Assembly: GCA_029248665.1 (NCBI GenBank)
Contig: JAQWIW010000011.1
Coordinates: 1-64,000 of the forward strand
Direction: 5' to 3'
DNA: 64,000 nucleotides
From: Opitutia bacterium
Lineage (GTDB): Bacteria; Verrucomicrobiota; Verrucomicrobiia; Opitutales; Coraliomargaritaceae
This document shows, piece by piece, positions 9,858 through 19,439 of this stretch. Within the stretch, counting starts at the first letter, position 1; the number at the start of each line of letters is the position of its first letter. The translations under genes were made by a program, and so were the position numbers. The notes under the pieces are model-generated. The model worked only from the letters and a program-made list of their open reading frames with translations, made no database searches and was not told the DNA's origin.

Positions 9858-12694
9858 AAGATCGATTGAGTTGGAGTCGACTTGTCTGAGAAAAACTCTG
9901 AAGGTGAGCCTGAAAAAAGCAATTCACCACCTGCTTCCCCGCCTTCGGGTCCGAGTTCTACTATCCAATCTGCTAAGCGAATCACATCTTTATCATGTTC
10001 GATAATGATTATCGTATTACCTGCGTCACGAAGACGAAAAAGTAAATCCATTAACTTTTGAATATCGGCCCAGTGCAAGCCCGTGGTCGGCTCATCTAAA
10101 ATATATAAAGTGTCACCCTGTTGTTTTTTACTCAGTTCAAGGGATAGTTTTATCCTTTGTGCTTCCCCTCCAGACAAAGTCGTCGAGGATTGACCTAATT
10201 TTAAATAGCCTAGTCCAACATCAGACAAAGTTTTTAATTTTTGTGAAATTTTAGGATGCTTCAAAAATACCTTGAGTGCTTCTGTCACACTCATATTCAA
10301 AACATCGGATATAGAATAACCTTTATATAAAATATCTAAAGTTTCTCGATTATAACGACGCCCTAAACAACTAGGACATTCTGAATAAACGTTCGATAAA
10401 AACTGCATATCCAATTTGACCAGACCATCTCCTTTGCAACGCTCACAACGCCCACCCTTTATATTGAAACTAAAGCGACTTGTTTTGTAGCCTCTCACCT
10501 TGGCCAAAGAACATTTGGAAAAGAGGTCTCTTAATAGATCAAATAACTTAATAAAGGTCGCTGGATTCGAACGTGGGCTTCGACCAATTGGATCTTGGTT
10601 TACTTGTATAACCGAACTGAATGCATCTAATCCCTCAATCGAGCTATGTTTTCCTGGAATTGATTTTGCACGATTCAGTTTAAATGCCGCATATTTAGCT
10701 AAGATACCATTTATTAAAGTACTCTTGCCTGAACCCGATTTACCGCAAACTACACTGATTAAACCAATAGGAAATGATACGTCGATTGATTTTAAATTAT
10801 GCTCTCTTGCTCCATTGATTTTAAAATACTCAGAGTAAACCGCATTTCTTTTAACATTTTTTTCAATCTGCTGTTCTCCTGATAAATACCCACCCGAACG
10901 ACTTTTTTTCGACTTGTGTGCATCTTTTGGTTTTCCTTCATAAGTAATATGCCCACCCGCATGACCCGCTTCAGGCCCTAGTTCAATCAAATGATCTGCC
11001 GCTAACATCATTTCACTATCATGCTCCACAACGATAACCGAATTGCCTCGATCTCTAAGACCTGTGATGGTTTGGATGAGTTGTCGATTATCCAGAGCAT
11101 GCAGTCCGATACTCGGCTCATCTAAGATATAAACGACTCCTACAAGAGACATACCTAACTGTGTCGCTAATCGCACACGTTGCGATTCTCCACCACTTAA
11201 ACTTGAATAGGCACGATTCATATTCAAATAGCCTAAGCCTACTTCATCAAGAAAGCGTACTCTCGACTGCAGCCCATTAATCGCATCACCCATTGATTTG
11301 AATGACTTATTCTTAGTCAACTTACTTAAAAATAGCTTGGCTTCTTTTAGCGACATTTTAAGAAATACGGTTAAAGATACACCTTCAATCAAAACATTTC
11401 GGCTGATTGCATTGAGGCGTTCGCCCTTACATTGCTCACATTCTTTAGAAGTTTGATAAGCCATTAAACGAGACTTTAATCCTTCACTTGAAGTGTTGAT
11501 TCGGGTCTCTTCAAGATCCACAAGCACACCAGCATAAGGCATGCTCTCAGGCTTGCGATTTCCACCCTTCAATTTAAACAAAAATTCTTTTCCATCGACA
11601 CCATACAAAATTTGATTCCTAACGTCTGTTTCTAATTCATCCCAAGGAGAATCAGGATCATAGGGCAATTGCTCAGCTAATTGTTTAAGTATCGCATTTC
11701 GCTTAATGATCATTTGTTTAGAGCCCAAACGCCAAGGCTTAATTGCACCGTTCTTTACTGATTTTGATCCATCAGGCACACAGAGTTCGCCACGAAATTG
11801 CAAAGTCTCTCCAATACCGCCACACATATCACAGGCACCATCAGGATGATTCCAAGAAAACATTCTCGCAGAAGTGTTTGGAAATATTTCACCGCAATTT
11901 TCACAAGATAATTCCATACTTAATTTTAGCTCTTCCCAACCCTTAGAATCTTTCTGTTCCACTAAAACAATAGCTTGCTGAGAACCTTCACTGAAAGCCA
12001 GTTCCAAGGAATCGGCAATTCGGCTACGTTGATCTTCTCTCAAAATGATTCGATCAATCACAATATCAACCTGAATTAATTTTGATTTAGAATCGATGAT
12101 GTCATCATCATCTAAGCGACATATCTCTCCGTTTAAGCGAACACGCTGAAAGCCTTTTTGGGCTAAACGAGGCAATTCCTCTCTGAGCATAGATGGTTTC
12201 AATTCCATCCAAGGAGCTAGCAACATTAAACGACTTCCCTCCTTCTCATCGTAAATTTTCTCGATACATTGATCTAAAGAACGCCTGATAATCGCACCAC
12301 CATCACTTGGACAATAAGCAACACCACAGGCAGCCCATAAAACACGAGCGTAATCTGCTATCTCGGTTACCGTAGCGATTGTACTTCTAGGATTTGTGCC
12401 AGAACCTGTTCTTTGCTCAAGGGCAATCACCGGTGACAGTCCTTCAATGAAGTCCACGTCGGGTCTTGGTATTTGATCTAAAACCGTTCTCGCTTTTGTT
12501 GATAAACTATCAATATATTTACGGTATCCTTCAGCGTATACTGTATCAAAGACTAATGAAGACTTACCAGAGCCACTGACTCCAGTAATCACAACAAGTT
12601 CATTTCGAGGAATCTCTACAGTCACATTCTTTAAGTTGTGTTCACGAGCACCCTTAACTTTGATAGATGTAGTATTATAAAGACTTTTATTCAC
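9854..12694 (-). CDS. uvrA: Excinuclease ABC subunit A
   Basis: DNA damage-recognition ATPase of nucleotide excision repair. It has two ABC modules: Walker [10 protein letters not shown] (about 38-46) and GKSGSGKST, with signatures LSGGESQR and LSGGEAQR. The UvrB-binding insertion is present ([16 protein letters not shown]). The zinc modules carry CENCG...CDMCG and the C-terminal CERCKGDG...CPSC pair. The length of 946 is canonical. The usual NPRST segment appears in a variant context ([17 protein letters not shown]). uvrB is in the same window 34 kb away, so the repair genes are dispersed. Confidence 0.95.
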   Translation of the reverse strand: MNKSLYNTTSIKVKGAREHNLKNVTVEIPRNELVVITGVSGSGKSSLVFDTVYAEGYRKYIDSLSTKARTVLDQIPRPDVDFIEGLSPVIALEQRTGSGTNPRSTIATVTEIADYARVLWAACGVAYCPSDGGAIIRRSLDQCIEKIYDEKEGSRLMLLAPWMELKPSMLREELPRLAQKGFQRVRLNGEICRLDDDDIIDSKSKLIQVDIVIDRIILREDQRSRIADSLELAFSEGSQQAIVLVEQKDSKGWEELKLSMELSCENCGEIFPNTSARMFSWNHPDGACDMCGGIGETLQFRGELCVPDGSKSVKNGAIKPWRLGSKQMIIKRNAILKQLAEQLPYDPDSPWDELETDVRNQILYGVDGKEFLFKLKGGNRKPESMPYAGVLVDLEETRINTSSEGLKSRLMAYQTSKECEQCKGERLNAISRNVLIEGVSLTVFLKMSLKEAKLFLSKLTKNKSFKSMGDAINGLQSRVRFLDEVGLGYLNMNRAYSSLSGGESQRVRLATQLGMSLVGVVYILDEPSIGLHALDNRQLIQTITGLRDRGNSVIVVEHDSEMMLAADHLIELGPEAGHAGGHITYEGKPKDAHKSKKSRSGGYLSGEQQIEKNVKRNAVYSEYFKINGAREHNLKSIDVSFPIGLISVVCGKSGSGKSTLINGILAKYAAFKLNRAKSIPGKHSSIEGLDAFSSVIQVNQDPIGRSPRSNPATFIKLFDLLRDLFSKCSLAKVRGYKTSRFSFNIKGGRCERCKGDGLVKLDMQFLSNVYSECPSCLGRRYNRETLDILYKGYSISDVLNMSVTEALKVFLKHPKISQKLKTLSDVGLGYLKLGQSSTTLSGGEAQRIKLSLELSKKQQGDTLYILDEPTTGLHWADIQKLMDLLFRLRDAGNTIIIIEHDKDVIRLADWIVELGPEGGEAGGELLFSGSPSEFFSDKSTPTQSIF

Positions 12695-12761
12695 AGATTT
12701 GACAAATTAGATACTTTTTAACAATAATAGACAGTCTTATTACTAATATACAAAAATATAA

Positions 12762-13025
12762 ATGAGCAAACCGATCTTATATATAAAATCTCAATGTCCT
12801 TGGTGTAAGGATGCATTAGCTTTTTTCAAAACCCAAAATATCGCGTTAGATGTAAGAGATGTTTTAAAAACTCCTAAGGATATGTCTGATATGCAGACAA
12901 TTAGCGGACAAAACTTAACTCCTACTTTCGTATATGATGAGTGCGTAATTGCTGACTTTTCAGTAGATGAATTCAAAATCGCTATTGAGTCCTATCCGGA
13001 GAAGAAGGCTCTTTTGGGACTGTAA
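12762..13025 (+). CDS. Glutaredoxin-family thiol-disulfide protein
   Basis: Small cytoplasmic redox protein with a thioredoxin fold. Active site CPWC is at residues 12-15 right after the first beta strand, and the cis-Pro motif TPT is at 53-55. The 87-residue length fits glutaredoxin or NrdH. CPWC, not CPYC or CVQC, means I cannot assign it to the glutathione- or thioredoxin-reductase-linked branch. It converges with the tolB-like gene, with a palindromic hairpin between them. Confidence 0.85.
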   Translation: MSKPILYIKSQCPWCKDALAFFKTQNIALDVRDVLKTPKDMSDMQTISGQNLTPTFVYDECVIADFSVDEFKIAIESYPEKKALLGL

Positions 13026-13050
13026 TCAAGAGACCTTAATTAAGGTCTTT
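13025..13050. terminator. Hairpin between convergent glutaredoxin-like and tolB-like genes
   Basis: A perfect palindrome GACCTTAATTAAGGTC (13033-13048), with flanking A/T and one G-U pair extending the stem, covers the last codons of the tolB-like gene. It could act as a weak two-way terminator. The following T stretch is short, so this is tentative. Confidence 0.4.
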
Positions 13051-14238
13051 AAAATAAGATGCCCCAGAGGCGTCGCCAAAAGACATCGAGTGCAGAAGAT
13101 TACTCTTTTTAGTGATTGAATCCAGCAGAACAAGACGAGTGGATCCATTCAATCGCTCTGTGTAAACAATATGACGACCATCTGGCATCCAAGATGGCTG
13201 CATGGCTCCGCCCTTCACTGAAGTTAGCTTGGTACTCTTACCTGTTTTAAAAGAATGCAGGACAACTTGAAAGCGACCATGAATTGAAGCCGTAAATACA
13301 ATTAAGTCTTCATTGAATGTATTCCAATCGGGTTCAGTACAATATCGGCTGATGCTTGTTTTTATTCGCTTCATTGAGCCTCCTTTTGAATCAACTAGAT
13401 ATAATTGTGGACTGCCTAAAGAATCTGACACAATTACTATCTGTTCACCATTTGGAGACCAACTTGGGCTGGATTCTAAAGCTTTGGTCTTTGCAAGTCT
13501 TTTTAAGTTTCGATTGTTTAAATTAAGCGTATATAAATCAGAATTACCTTCACTAGATAAAGTCATAGCCACCCTATCACCAATTGGAGAATAAACACCT
13601 CCCGTATTAGTACCTTTAAAGGCTGCAATAATGCTTCTTTTGCGCGTATCTAGACTCATTTCAAATAAATCAGGGAAACCCGATTTATAGTAACTAGTAA
13701 AAATGAGCTTTTTGCCATCAGGAGACCACTTAGGCCGAGTTAATAAAGCCTTATCTGAAGTTATTTGTTCAATTTCATTAAAGAAGAAATCACTTAAATA
13801 TAATTCTGAACTTTCGCCACGTTTACCCACAAATGCAAAATGACCTGAATAAATACCTACGAGATTTTGAGAGCTTCCAGTAATCGAAATTGCTTTATCC
13901 AAAAGATGTAAAAAAGATTTATAAGTATTATTAAGTCCTATCTTAGATTCATGAATAACTGTATTCTTATTCAGTATCCTTAAGCCGACAAATTCATCCT
14001 TTAATATAACCATTTGAATATTAAAGTCAGAATCTTTGGTTTTTACTAAGCGATAAGCCCCATGAATATTAAAAGCGATTTTTCCGATTTTTTCATACTT
14101 TTCATTATTGCAAGAAAAGGTAATGGTAATGGTTTGGTCACTAGCTCGTACAAGATCGGGTAATTCAATAATTGCAGCATTTACTATAGCCTGAAATAGC
14201 AATGCTTTAATAACGAAAAAATGATAAAACAAACGCAT
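13036..14238 (-). CDS. tolB: TolB-like periplasmic beta-propeller protein
   Basis: Predicted exported protein: an N-terminal hydrophobic stretch (residues ~3-22) ending near NAA looks like a Sec signal peptide. A TolB N-terminal-like domain (about 25-150) is followed by WD40-like PD40 repeats, recognisable as SPDGKKLIF, SPIGDRVAM, SPNGEQIVI and MPDGRHIVY. The length of 400 is close to TolB (430). In Gram-negatives TolB works with Pal in envelope integrity. No tolA, tolQ, tolR or pal is adjacent, so an isolated TolB-like propeller of other function remains possible. Confidence 0.8.
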   Translation of the reverse strand: MRLFYHFFVIKALLFQAIVNAAIIELPDLVRASDQTITITFSCNNEKYEKIGKIAFNIHGAYRLVKTKDSDFNIQMVILKDEFVGLRILNKNTVIHESKIGLNNTYKSFLHLLDKAISITGSSQNLVGIYSGHFAFVGKRGESSELYLSDFFFNEIEQITSDKALLTRPKWSPDGKKLIFTSYYKSGFPDLFEMSLDTRKRSIIAAFKGTNTGGVYSPIGDRVAMTLSSEGNSDLYTLNLNNRNLKRLAKTKALESSPSWSPNGEQIVIVSDSLGSPQLYLVDSKGGSMKRIKTSISRYCTEPDWNTFNEDLIVFTASIHGRFQVVLHSFKTGKSTKLTSVKGGAMQPSWMPDGRHIVYTERLNGSTRLVLLDSITKKSNLLHSMSFGDASGASYFKDLN

Positions 14239-14267
14239 GAAATTTTATGCTGTTTTTGTGACAAAAA

Positions 14268-14306
14268 TAAGCAAATCTAAACTAAGCGTATTTTAAAATT
14301 TGCTTA
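14268..14306. repeat. Inverted repeat in the tolB-mrp divergent promoter region
   Basis: TAAGCAAAT (14268-14276) and ATTTGCTTA (14298-14306) are perfect 9-base inverted copies separated by 21 bases, centred in the 114-base divergent intergenic region. It could be a regulator site or an RNA hairpin; no family is assigned. Confidence 0.4.
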
Positions 14307-14352
14307 AATCTATATTTAGTATTGTTAATCTATAAATATTTAAAATTAAAAA

Positions 14353-15429
14353 ATGGACACGCAATCAATCCGAGAAAAAATTCAAGAAGTAAAGTATCCA
14401 GGTTTCTCTAGAGATATTTTATCCTTTGGTTTAGTTAAAGAAGTCACATTTGAGAAAAATGAAGTTTTTATCACTATAGAGCTTACGACTGGTGACGCAT
14501 CCATCCCTGAAAAAATTGCCCATTCGCTTAAAGAAAAAGTGGGAACATTAGAGGATGTTAAGAAAGTGAATGTAACCATGGAAGTCAATACGCCCGACCC
14601 TGCTTCAAAACCACCAAGCAGTGATTCTAGTTCTGCTCCCCAAAATATCGAAACTATGCAACAGGTCCGTTACATCATTGCGATAGCTTCTGGCAAAGGA
14701 GGAGTTGGAAAGTCGACTGTTTCAGTTAATTTAGCTTGTGCCCTTCAAGAGGTCCTTAGTAATCGCAATAAGCCAAATAAAATCGGCATAATGGATTGTG
14801 ATATTTATGGTCCATCGATTCCTCTTATGTTAGGTGCTAATGGCCAGCCGGAAATTGAAAAAAATCTGATTATTCCAGTAAAAAATTATGATATCAGTAC
14901 CATTTCTATGGGATTACTAGTTGATGATGATACCCCAGTAGTTTGGAGAGGACCTATGATCATGAAAACAATTAAACAATTTGCTGAGAATGTGAATTGG
15001 GGTGATCTTGAAGTTTTAATTGTAGATTTACCACCAGGAACTGGTGACGCACAGCTCTCACTCACTCAAACCATCCCACTTGATGGTGCTGTTATTGTCA
15101 CCACCCCTCAAAAAGCGGCCTCAGAAGTCGCTCGAAGAGGTGCCCGAATGTTTGAAAAAGTAAATGTACCTATTTTAGGGGTTGTTGAAAATATGAGCTA
15201 CTTAGAAGATGCTTCTGGAGAAAAAAGCTATTTATTTGGAGAAGGAGGTGGAGCCACTACCGCAGATTCGCTTGAATCAAAACTGTTAGGTCAAATACCA
15301 CTAGATGTGAATATTCGAAAAGGAGGCGACTTAGGCATTCCTATTGTTATTAACGAAAAAGAGGCACATGCCTCGAAAGAATTTCTTTCTATAGCCAATC
15401 AATTAATTGATAAATTATACAATAAGTAG
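14353..15429 (+). CDS. mrp: Mrp/ApbC-type P-loop ATPase (Fe-S carrier) without the CxxC motif
   Basis: Mrp/NBP35-family ATPase implicated in Fe-S cluster transfer. An N-terminal MIP18 (DUF59) domain (residues ~4-78) and a Ser/Pro-rich linker precede the deviant Walker A GKGGVGKST (114-122). DCDIYGPS and DLPPGTGDAQL follow. In most Mrp proteins a CxxC pair follows the ENMS motif; here the segment MSYLEDASGEKSYLFGEGGG has no cysteine, so the usual bridging-cluster ligands are missing. This loss is also seen in some other Mrp homologues. No Shine-Dalgarno sequence is present. Confidence 0.9.
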   Translation: MDTQSIREKIQEVKYPGFSRDILSFGLVKEVTFEKNEVFITIELTTGDASIPEKIAHSLKEKVGTLEDVKKVNVTMEVNTPDPASKPPSSDSSSAPQNIETMQQVRYIIAIASGKGGVGKSTVSVNLACALQEVLSNRNKPNKIGIMDCDIYGPSIPLMLGANGQPEIEKNLIIPVKNYDISTISMGLLVDDDTPVVWRGPMIMKTIKQFAENVNWGDLEVLIVDLPPGTGDAQLSLTQTIPLDGAVIVTTPQKAASEVARRGARMFEKVNVPILGVVENMSYLEDASGEKSYLFGEGGGATTADSLESKLLGQIPLDVNIRKGGDLGIPIVINEKEAHASKEFLSIANQLIDKLYNK

Positions 15430-15502
15430 TCATTTATTTGTAAGTACCTAATATGTTTTGCTATTTATAAATATACCTTTATTTATCTATACCATCCCAA
15501 TT

Positions 15503-15748
15503 ATGAATAGTAATACTAGCACCCTTGATCGCTCCGAAGATTGTAAGCCCGAATACTTAGACAATGACTTTATGCATAATTCATCAGTCTATAGGGAATT
15601 TTTAGCCGAGCGTGACGAAATACTCAAACATAAGTGGATTGAGTCTGAAAAGGTAGGCAACGATATAGGCTTCGAAAAAGCTCTACTCGATTGGATCCAG
15701 AAACATCGATGTCACTGGAGAAATTTCAGAAAAAGCAAGAAAGGTTAG
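15503..15748 (+). CDS. Small conserved-looking protein with LKHKW-x2-SE-x2-G-x-D-x-G motif
   Basis: An 81-residue acidic N-terminal/basic C-terminal protein. I chose the ATG at 15503, not the upstream TTG at 15458, because the extra residues are hydrophobic and unlike the rest. The core ILKHKWIESEKVGNDIG recalls the LEHRW-x2-SE-x-A-G-x-D-V-G segment of DUF4032-type proteins and ends in HRCHWRNFR. That resemblance is from memory and weak. The stop overlaps the end of rpmG on the other strand by 4 bases. Function unknown. Confidence 0.7.
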   Translation: MNSNTSTLDRSEDCKPEYLDNDFMHNSSVYREFLAERDEILKHKWIESEKVGNDIGFEKALLDWIQKHRCHWRNFRKSKKG

Positions 15749-15915
15749 TCCTTTATCTCTCTGTGTAAGGTATGACGACGAAGATGCTTGTTATACTTCT
15801 TCTTCTCAACCTTCTCAAGTTGCTTTCTTTTATCTCTAGTACTCATGTAACGAGAGACCGGTTTACCCTCTGCTCTTGCTTCTGTGCACTCTAAAATGAT
15901 ATGTTCTCTAGCCAT
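15745..15915 (-). CDS. rpmG: 50S ribosomal protein bL33, zinc-free form
   Basis: Large-subunit ribosomal protein. The start at 15915 gives the standard 56-residue bL33 (MAREHIILECTEARAEG...). An upstream in-frame start at 15963 would add 16 unsupported residues. The HTLHREIK end is characteristic. Only one Cys is present, in place of the CxxC pairs of the zinc-ribbon paralogue, so this is the C-minus type. It converges with the small gene at 15503 and is divergent from rpiB. Confidence 0.95.
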   Translation of the reverse strand: MAREHIILECTEARAEGKPVSRYMSTRDKRKQLEKVEKKKYNKHLRRHTLHREIKD

Positions 15916-15980
15916 GATATATAAAATTAAGATGGAGTTAAGTCGTTGTTTTAAATACTGCAACTTTTTTTTTATTTAAG

Positions 15981-15992
15981 TTGTATATACAA
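15981..15992. repeat. 12-base perfect palindrome between rpmG and rpiB
   Basis: TTGTATATACAA is self-complementary and lies midway in the divergent rpmG/rpiB gap, next to the inverted pair CAACTT (15961-15966) and AAGTTG (15978-15983). It may be an operator or overlapping promoter elements. Nothing more can be said from one copy. Confidence 0.35.
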
Positions 15993-16017
15993 TACTGTTG
16001 ATATTTTAATTTAACAT

Positions 16018-16461
16018 ATGAATTCGCACACTAAAGTTATAGCAATAGGAACTGATCATGCGGGGTTTCCTCTCAAAGCATCGATAATTCAATTACTAGA
16101 ATCAAAAGGAATAAGCATCATAGATATGGGGTGTTTCGACTCTAATTCATGTGATTATCCAGATTTTGTTAAGCCAGCAGCTAAAAAGGTGATTTCTGGT
16201 GAAGCAGATAAAGCCATCGTTTTAGGCGGATCAGGTAATGGCGAGGCCATTGCAGCTAATAAAGTAAAGGGCATACGTTGTGCACTATGCTACGATTTAT
16301 GGACGGCAGAAATGGCTAGTAAGCATAACAATGCTAATTGTATAGCGATAGGTTCACGAGCAACCTCAGAAGAGCTTAGTTTGAAGATTGTTGATAAATG
16401 GCTGTCTACCGAGTTTGAAGGAGGCCGGCATTTAAATAGAATCAAAAAGATTGAAGCTTAA
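16018..16461 (+). CDS. rpiB: Ribose-5-phosphate isomerase B (Glu-type)
   Basis: Pentose-phosphate pathway enzyme converting ribose 5-phosphate and ribulose 5-phosphate. GTDHAGFPLK and SCDYPDF are RpiB signatures. The active-site segment is GGSGNGEAIAANK: the Cys used by E. coli RpiB is absent and Glu76 sits where Mycobacterium tuberculosis RpiB has its catalytic Glu. HNNANCIAIG completes the site. The length of 147 is normal. The ATG lies in TTTAACATATG without a Shine-Dalgarno sequence. Confidence 0.93.
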   Translation: MNSHTKVIAIGTDHAGFPLKASIIQLLESKGISIIDMGCFDSNSCDYPDFVKPAAKKVISGEADKAIVLGGSGNGEAIAANKVKGIRCALCYDLWTAEMASKHNNANCIAIGSRATSEELSLKIVDKWLSTEFEGGRHLNRIKKIEA

Positions 16462-16514
16462 CCTTGAAAATTAGCTAAAGACTTACTCAATAGAACTATT
16501 ATAATTTATTTACC

Positions 16515-17096
16515 ATGGAAGACACTAAATCAAAAAAATCTGAAGGAAAGAATTCACAAATCAAAATACAGGACACTTTCCTAGAACAGCGTAAAGTATT
16601 CTTATGGGGCGAGGTTTCAGACAAGTCAGCCCGAGATGTCACTGAAAAATTTCTTTATCTAGAATTCAAAAATCCTGGAGAACCAATTACGTTTTATATT
16701 AATACACCAGGTGGATCTATCACAGCAGGAATGGCTATTTACGATACTATGCAACTAATCAGCTCGCCGATTAAAGTAGTCGTCACTGGAATGGCCGCGA
16801 GTATGGGCTCTATACTGCTTTCAGGAGCAGAAAAAGGACAGCGAGTCCTCTACCCTCATTCTAGAGTATTGATCCACCAACCACTCATTTCAGGTCAAAT
16901 GGTTGCCGTTGCAGTGGATATCCATATTCAAGCAAAGGAAATGGAAAAACTACGTGATGAACTTAACAACATCCTAGCTGAAGCATCGGGTCAGCCTCTG
17001 GAAAAAATCCAAAAAGATACGGACAGAGATTTTTACATGACTGCAGAAGAAGCTATTGAATACGGACTTGCTGATAGTATTTGTAAAAACCTCTAG
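16515..17096 (+). CDS. clpP: ClpP-family serine protease, paralogue 1
   Basis: Proteolytic subunit of the Clp system. The triad is visible: Ser96 in GMAASMGS, His121 in RVLIHQPL, and the Asp in KDTDRDFYM (169/171). The length of 193 is typical. It has a polar N-terminal tail (KSKKSEGKNSQ) instead of a propeptide-like start, and stands alone, away from clpX. The second ClpP (62949-63539) sits in the tig-clpP-clpX operon. Two-ClpP arrangements occur in Chlamydia and other bacteria, where mixed complexes form; whether that applies here is an inference. Confidence 0.92.
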   Translation: MEDTKSKKSEGKNSQIKIQDTFLEQRKVFLWGEVSDKSARDVTEKFLYLEFKNPGEPITFYINTPGGSITAGMAIYDTMQLISSPIKVVVTGMAASMGSILLSGAEKGQRVLYPHSRVLIHQPLISGQMVAVAVDIHIQAKEMEKLRDELNNILAEASGQPLEKIQKDTDRDFYMTAEEAIEYGLADSICKNL

Positions 17097-17104
17097 ATTT
17101 AGCG

Positions 17105-17135
17105 TAGATTTTGCTTAAGTGGGCTTAAGTATCTA
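17105..17135. terminator. Possible hairpin downstream of clpP1
   Basis: TAGAT...CTTAAG-TGGG-CTTAAG...ATCTA can fold with an internal bulge just after the clpP1 stop. No T-run follows, so a terminator role is doubtful. Confidence 0.25.
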
Positions 17136-17205
17136 CACATAGTAACCTTTCAGAAAAAGGCAGTAAATCCACATCTTAGCAGATGATTGGGAAATGTTAG
17201 TCCGT

Positions 17206-18069
17206 TTATTTAAACAGCAGTAAGCTCAATGCCATTATAAGCATTCCAAGAATCAGCCCAATAATACTGTCGTGACCTTTACAATAAGCTCTACTTGTCG
17301 GCAGTAATTCGTCCAAGCTAATGTAAACCATGATCCCTGCAACGATGGAAAAAAGTATTCCCATGATATTTGAAGGGATCACCCCTGACTCTCCACCCAT
17401 AAAGTAATACAAGACACCGAAGCCGATCAAGGCTCCAACAGGCTCGGCCAATCCACTTAAAAAAGAATATATAAAGGCCTTCTTCCGATTGCCGGTTGCA
17501 TAAAAAATTGGAATCGAAACGCTAACGCCTTCAGGAATATTATGAAGGGCGATGGCGATAGCGATAGGAATACCAATTTTAGGATCCTCCAAGGCCGATA
17601 AAAAAGTCGCTAAGCCTTCTGGAAAATTATGAATAGCAATGGCTAAAGCAGTAAATAAGCCCATTCGCATTAACTTTTTTGAACGCTTAAAGTCTTCAAT
17701 ATCTTCTTCAGAAATTTCTCCTTTAGAGTGCAATAATTCAAACTCTTTTTCCTTATGCACTTCATGAGGATTTTCGAACTTAGGGATCATTGCATCGATT
17801 GCACCAATAATCGCGATACCTGAGAAAAAGGAAATAACATTTATCCAATGGCCTTGAGTATAACCATAATAATCAACTAAGGCAGTGGCACCCTTTTCTG
17901 AAAATATCTCGACAAAAGAGACATAAAGCATGACTCCAGCAGAGAAACCAGTTCCTACAGACAAAGCTCGGTAGTTTGTCCGAGAAGTCATAAAGGCAAG
18001 AATACTGCCAATCCCAGTCGCCATTCCTGCGAACAAAGTTAATCCTATAGCTACCCACAAATTTTCCAT
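17206..18069 (-). CDS. zupT: ZIP-family metal transporter (ZupT-like)
   Basis: Inner-membrane transporter for zinc and other divalent metals. The 287-residue protein has about eight membrane helices. The two metal-site motifs in the middle helices are HNFPEG near residue 146 and HNIPEG near residue 170. A charged, His/Glu-containing cytoplasmic loop lies between the third and fourth helices. The gene stands alone between clpP1 (convergent) and tRNA-Phe. Zinc uptake is the family's main role; the actual metal is not shown by the sequence. Confidence 0.9.
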   Translation of the reverse strand: MENLWVAIGLTLFAGMATGIGSILAFMTSRTNYRALSVGTGFSAGVMLYVSFVEIFSEKGATALVDYYGYTQGHWINVISFFSGIAIIGAIDAMIPKFENPHEVHKEKEFELLHSKGEISEEDIEDFKRSKKLMRMGLFTALAIAIHNFPEGLATFLSALEDPKIGIPIAIAIALHNIPEGVSVSIPIFYATGNRKKAFIYSFLSGLAEPVGALIGFGVLYYFMGGESGVIPSNIMGILFSIVAGIMVYISLDELLPTSRAYCKGHDSIIGLILGMLIMALSLLLFK

Positions 18070-18160
18070 AAAAATAATCCCCTAATATTTTACGCTTTCC
18101 TATTTATATAATATAACTTCATAAATACAGTTTCAGCGAAGAAAAATTATAATGTGAAAA

Positions 18161-18255
<95 letters not shown>

Positions 18256-18285
18256 GTTGGAAAGTAAGTTATGATTTTATCCTAC

Positions 18286-18291
18286 AGTCAA
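18286..18291 (-). promoter_or_regulatory. Possible -35 element for tRNA-Phe
   Basis: TTGACT on the minus strand ends 39 bases before the mature tRNA 5' end, the right place for a promoter starting transcription a few bases upstream. No good TATAAT is found 16-18 bases downstream, so this is weak. Confidence 0.3.
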
Positions 18292-18316
18292 TCGAGTTTT
18301 TTAAAAAATGTAAAAA

Positions 18317-19357
18317 TTATGAATCAATTAAACTTAAAGAGGGCTCAATATTAATTAAACCGTTTTGAGGATTATTCAAAGAACCGTTTAAGTCTATGAA
18401 TCCAGCGAAAGCAATCATACCAGCATTATCACCACTATGCTTAGGTAATGCACTATAAAATGAGATCTTATTGCTTTTTGCTAATCGTTGAAATTTATTT
18501 TTTAAAAGTTGGTTATTAGCCACACCACCAGAAAGACCAAGGCTTTTATAATTTCCTTCATTTATAAATTGCCCTGTTTTTTTAAGTAGTTGGTAGAATA
18601 CAGCTTCTTGATAAGAGGCACAAATAGAGTTCAACTCTTCTGCTATTTCTGTTTTAGACATTTTTTCTAACTTATAACGTAAACTTGTTTTTAATCCAGA
18701 GAAACTAAAGCGTTTCTCCTTTCGGCTACCCATAGCTTTCGGGAATTCAATAGCCTCTTTATTCCCCTCTTTAGCTAAAGTCTCTATCCTTGGACCCGCT
18801 GGATAAGCTAATCCCAATAACTTACCACCCTTGTCTAGGGCCTCACCCGCAGCATCATCTACGGTTTCTGCTAAAATCTGAATCGACTTATTTGTATCAA
18901 TTTCAAATAAGACAGTATTCCCACCTGAAACAATTAACCCTAAATGTGGTAATTGAGCCTTTAAGTTTATCTCAAAAGCTGAAGGGTCTTTCTCATGTAA
19001 GGCAATAAAAGGTGACCAAGCATGTCCTCTTAAATGATTCACTCTTACTACTGGCAAATCATAAGCAAAAGCTAAACTCTTAGCCAGCATACCACCCATA
19101 GACAAGCAACCTGCTAACCCTGGACCGTAAGTTACCGCAATATGGCTCAATTGATCTTTATTTTTCTCTAAAGCTAGCTGCTCCAACAATATTGGAAAAT
19201 TCTTCAAATGCTCACGACTGGCCAAATCTGGAACCACCCCTCCGTATTCCGAATGCAATTCAATTTGAGAAGATATTTTTTCTTCAATCATTCCACGGGA
19301 AGGATCAAACAAAGCTAAAGCCGATTCGTCACATGAACTTTCTATTGCTAAAATCAT
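18317..19357 (-). CDS. tsaD: tRNA N6-threonylcarbamoyladenosine synthase subunit TsaD
   Basis: Universal enzyme that transfers threonylcarbamoyl to A37 of ANN-decoding tRNAs. It has the ASKHA fold: ESSCDESALAL at the N-terminus, metal ligands in HLRGH (His108, His112; the middle residues differ from the common HMEGH), VSGGNT for nucleotide binding, and GLSGGVANN near the C-terminus with a further metal Asp in HSGDNAGM. The length of 346 is typical. The partners TsaB, TsaC and TsaE are not in this window. It is divergent from the MidA-type gene. Confidence 0.95.
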   Translation of the reverse strand: MILAIESSCDESALALFDPSRGMIEEKISSQIELHSEYGGVVPDLASREHLKNFPILLEQLALEKNKDQLSHIAVTYGPGLAGCLSMGGMLAKSLAFAYDLPVVRVNHLRGHAWSPFIALHEKDPSAFEINLKAQLPHLGLIVSGGNTVLFEIDTNKSIQILAETVDDAAGEALDKGGKLLGLAYPAGPRIETLAKEGNKEAIEFPKAMGSRKEKRFSFSGLKTSLRYKLEKMSKTEIAEELNSICASYQEAVFYQLLKKTGQFINEGNYKSLGLSGGVANNQLLKNKFQRLAKSNKISFYSALPKHSGDNAGMIAFAGFIDLNGSLNNPQNGLINIEPSLSLIDS

Positions 19358-19439
19358 TTCTCTAATACAAAAATTGAACCCAATACTTCAATGCCATAAA
19401 TAGACTATTATTTATTGATTAGAAGCAAGTCCCTTCTCT

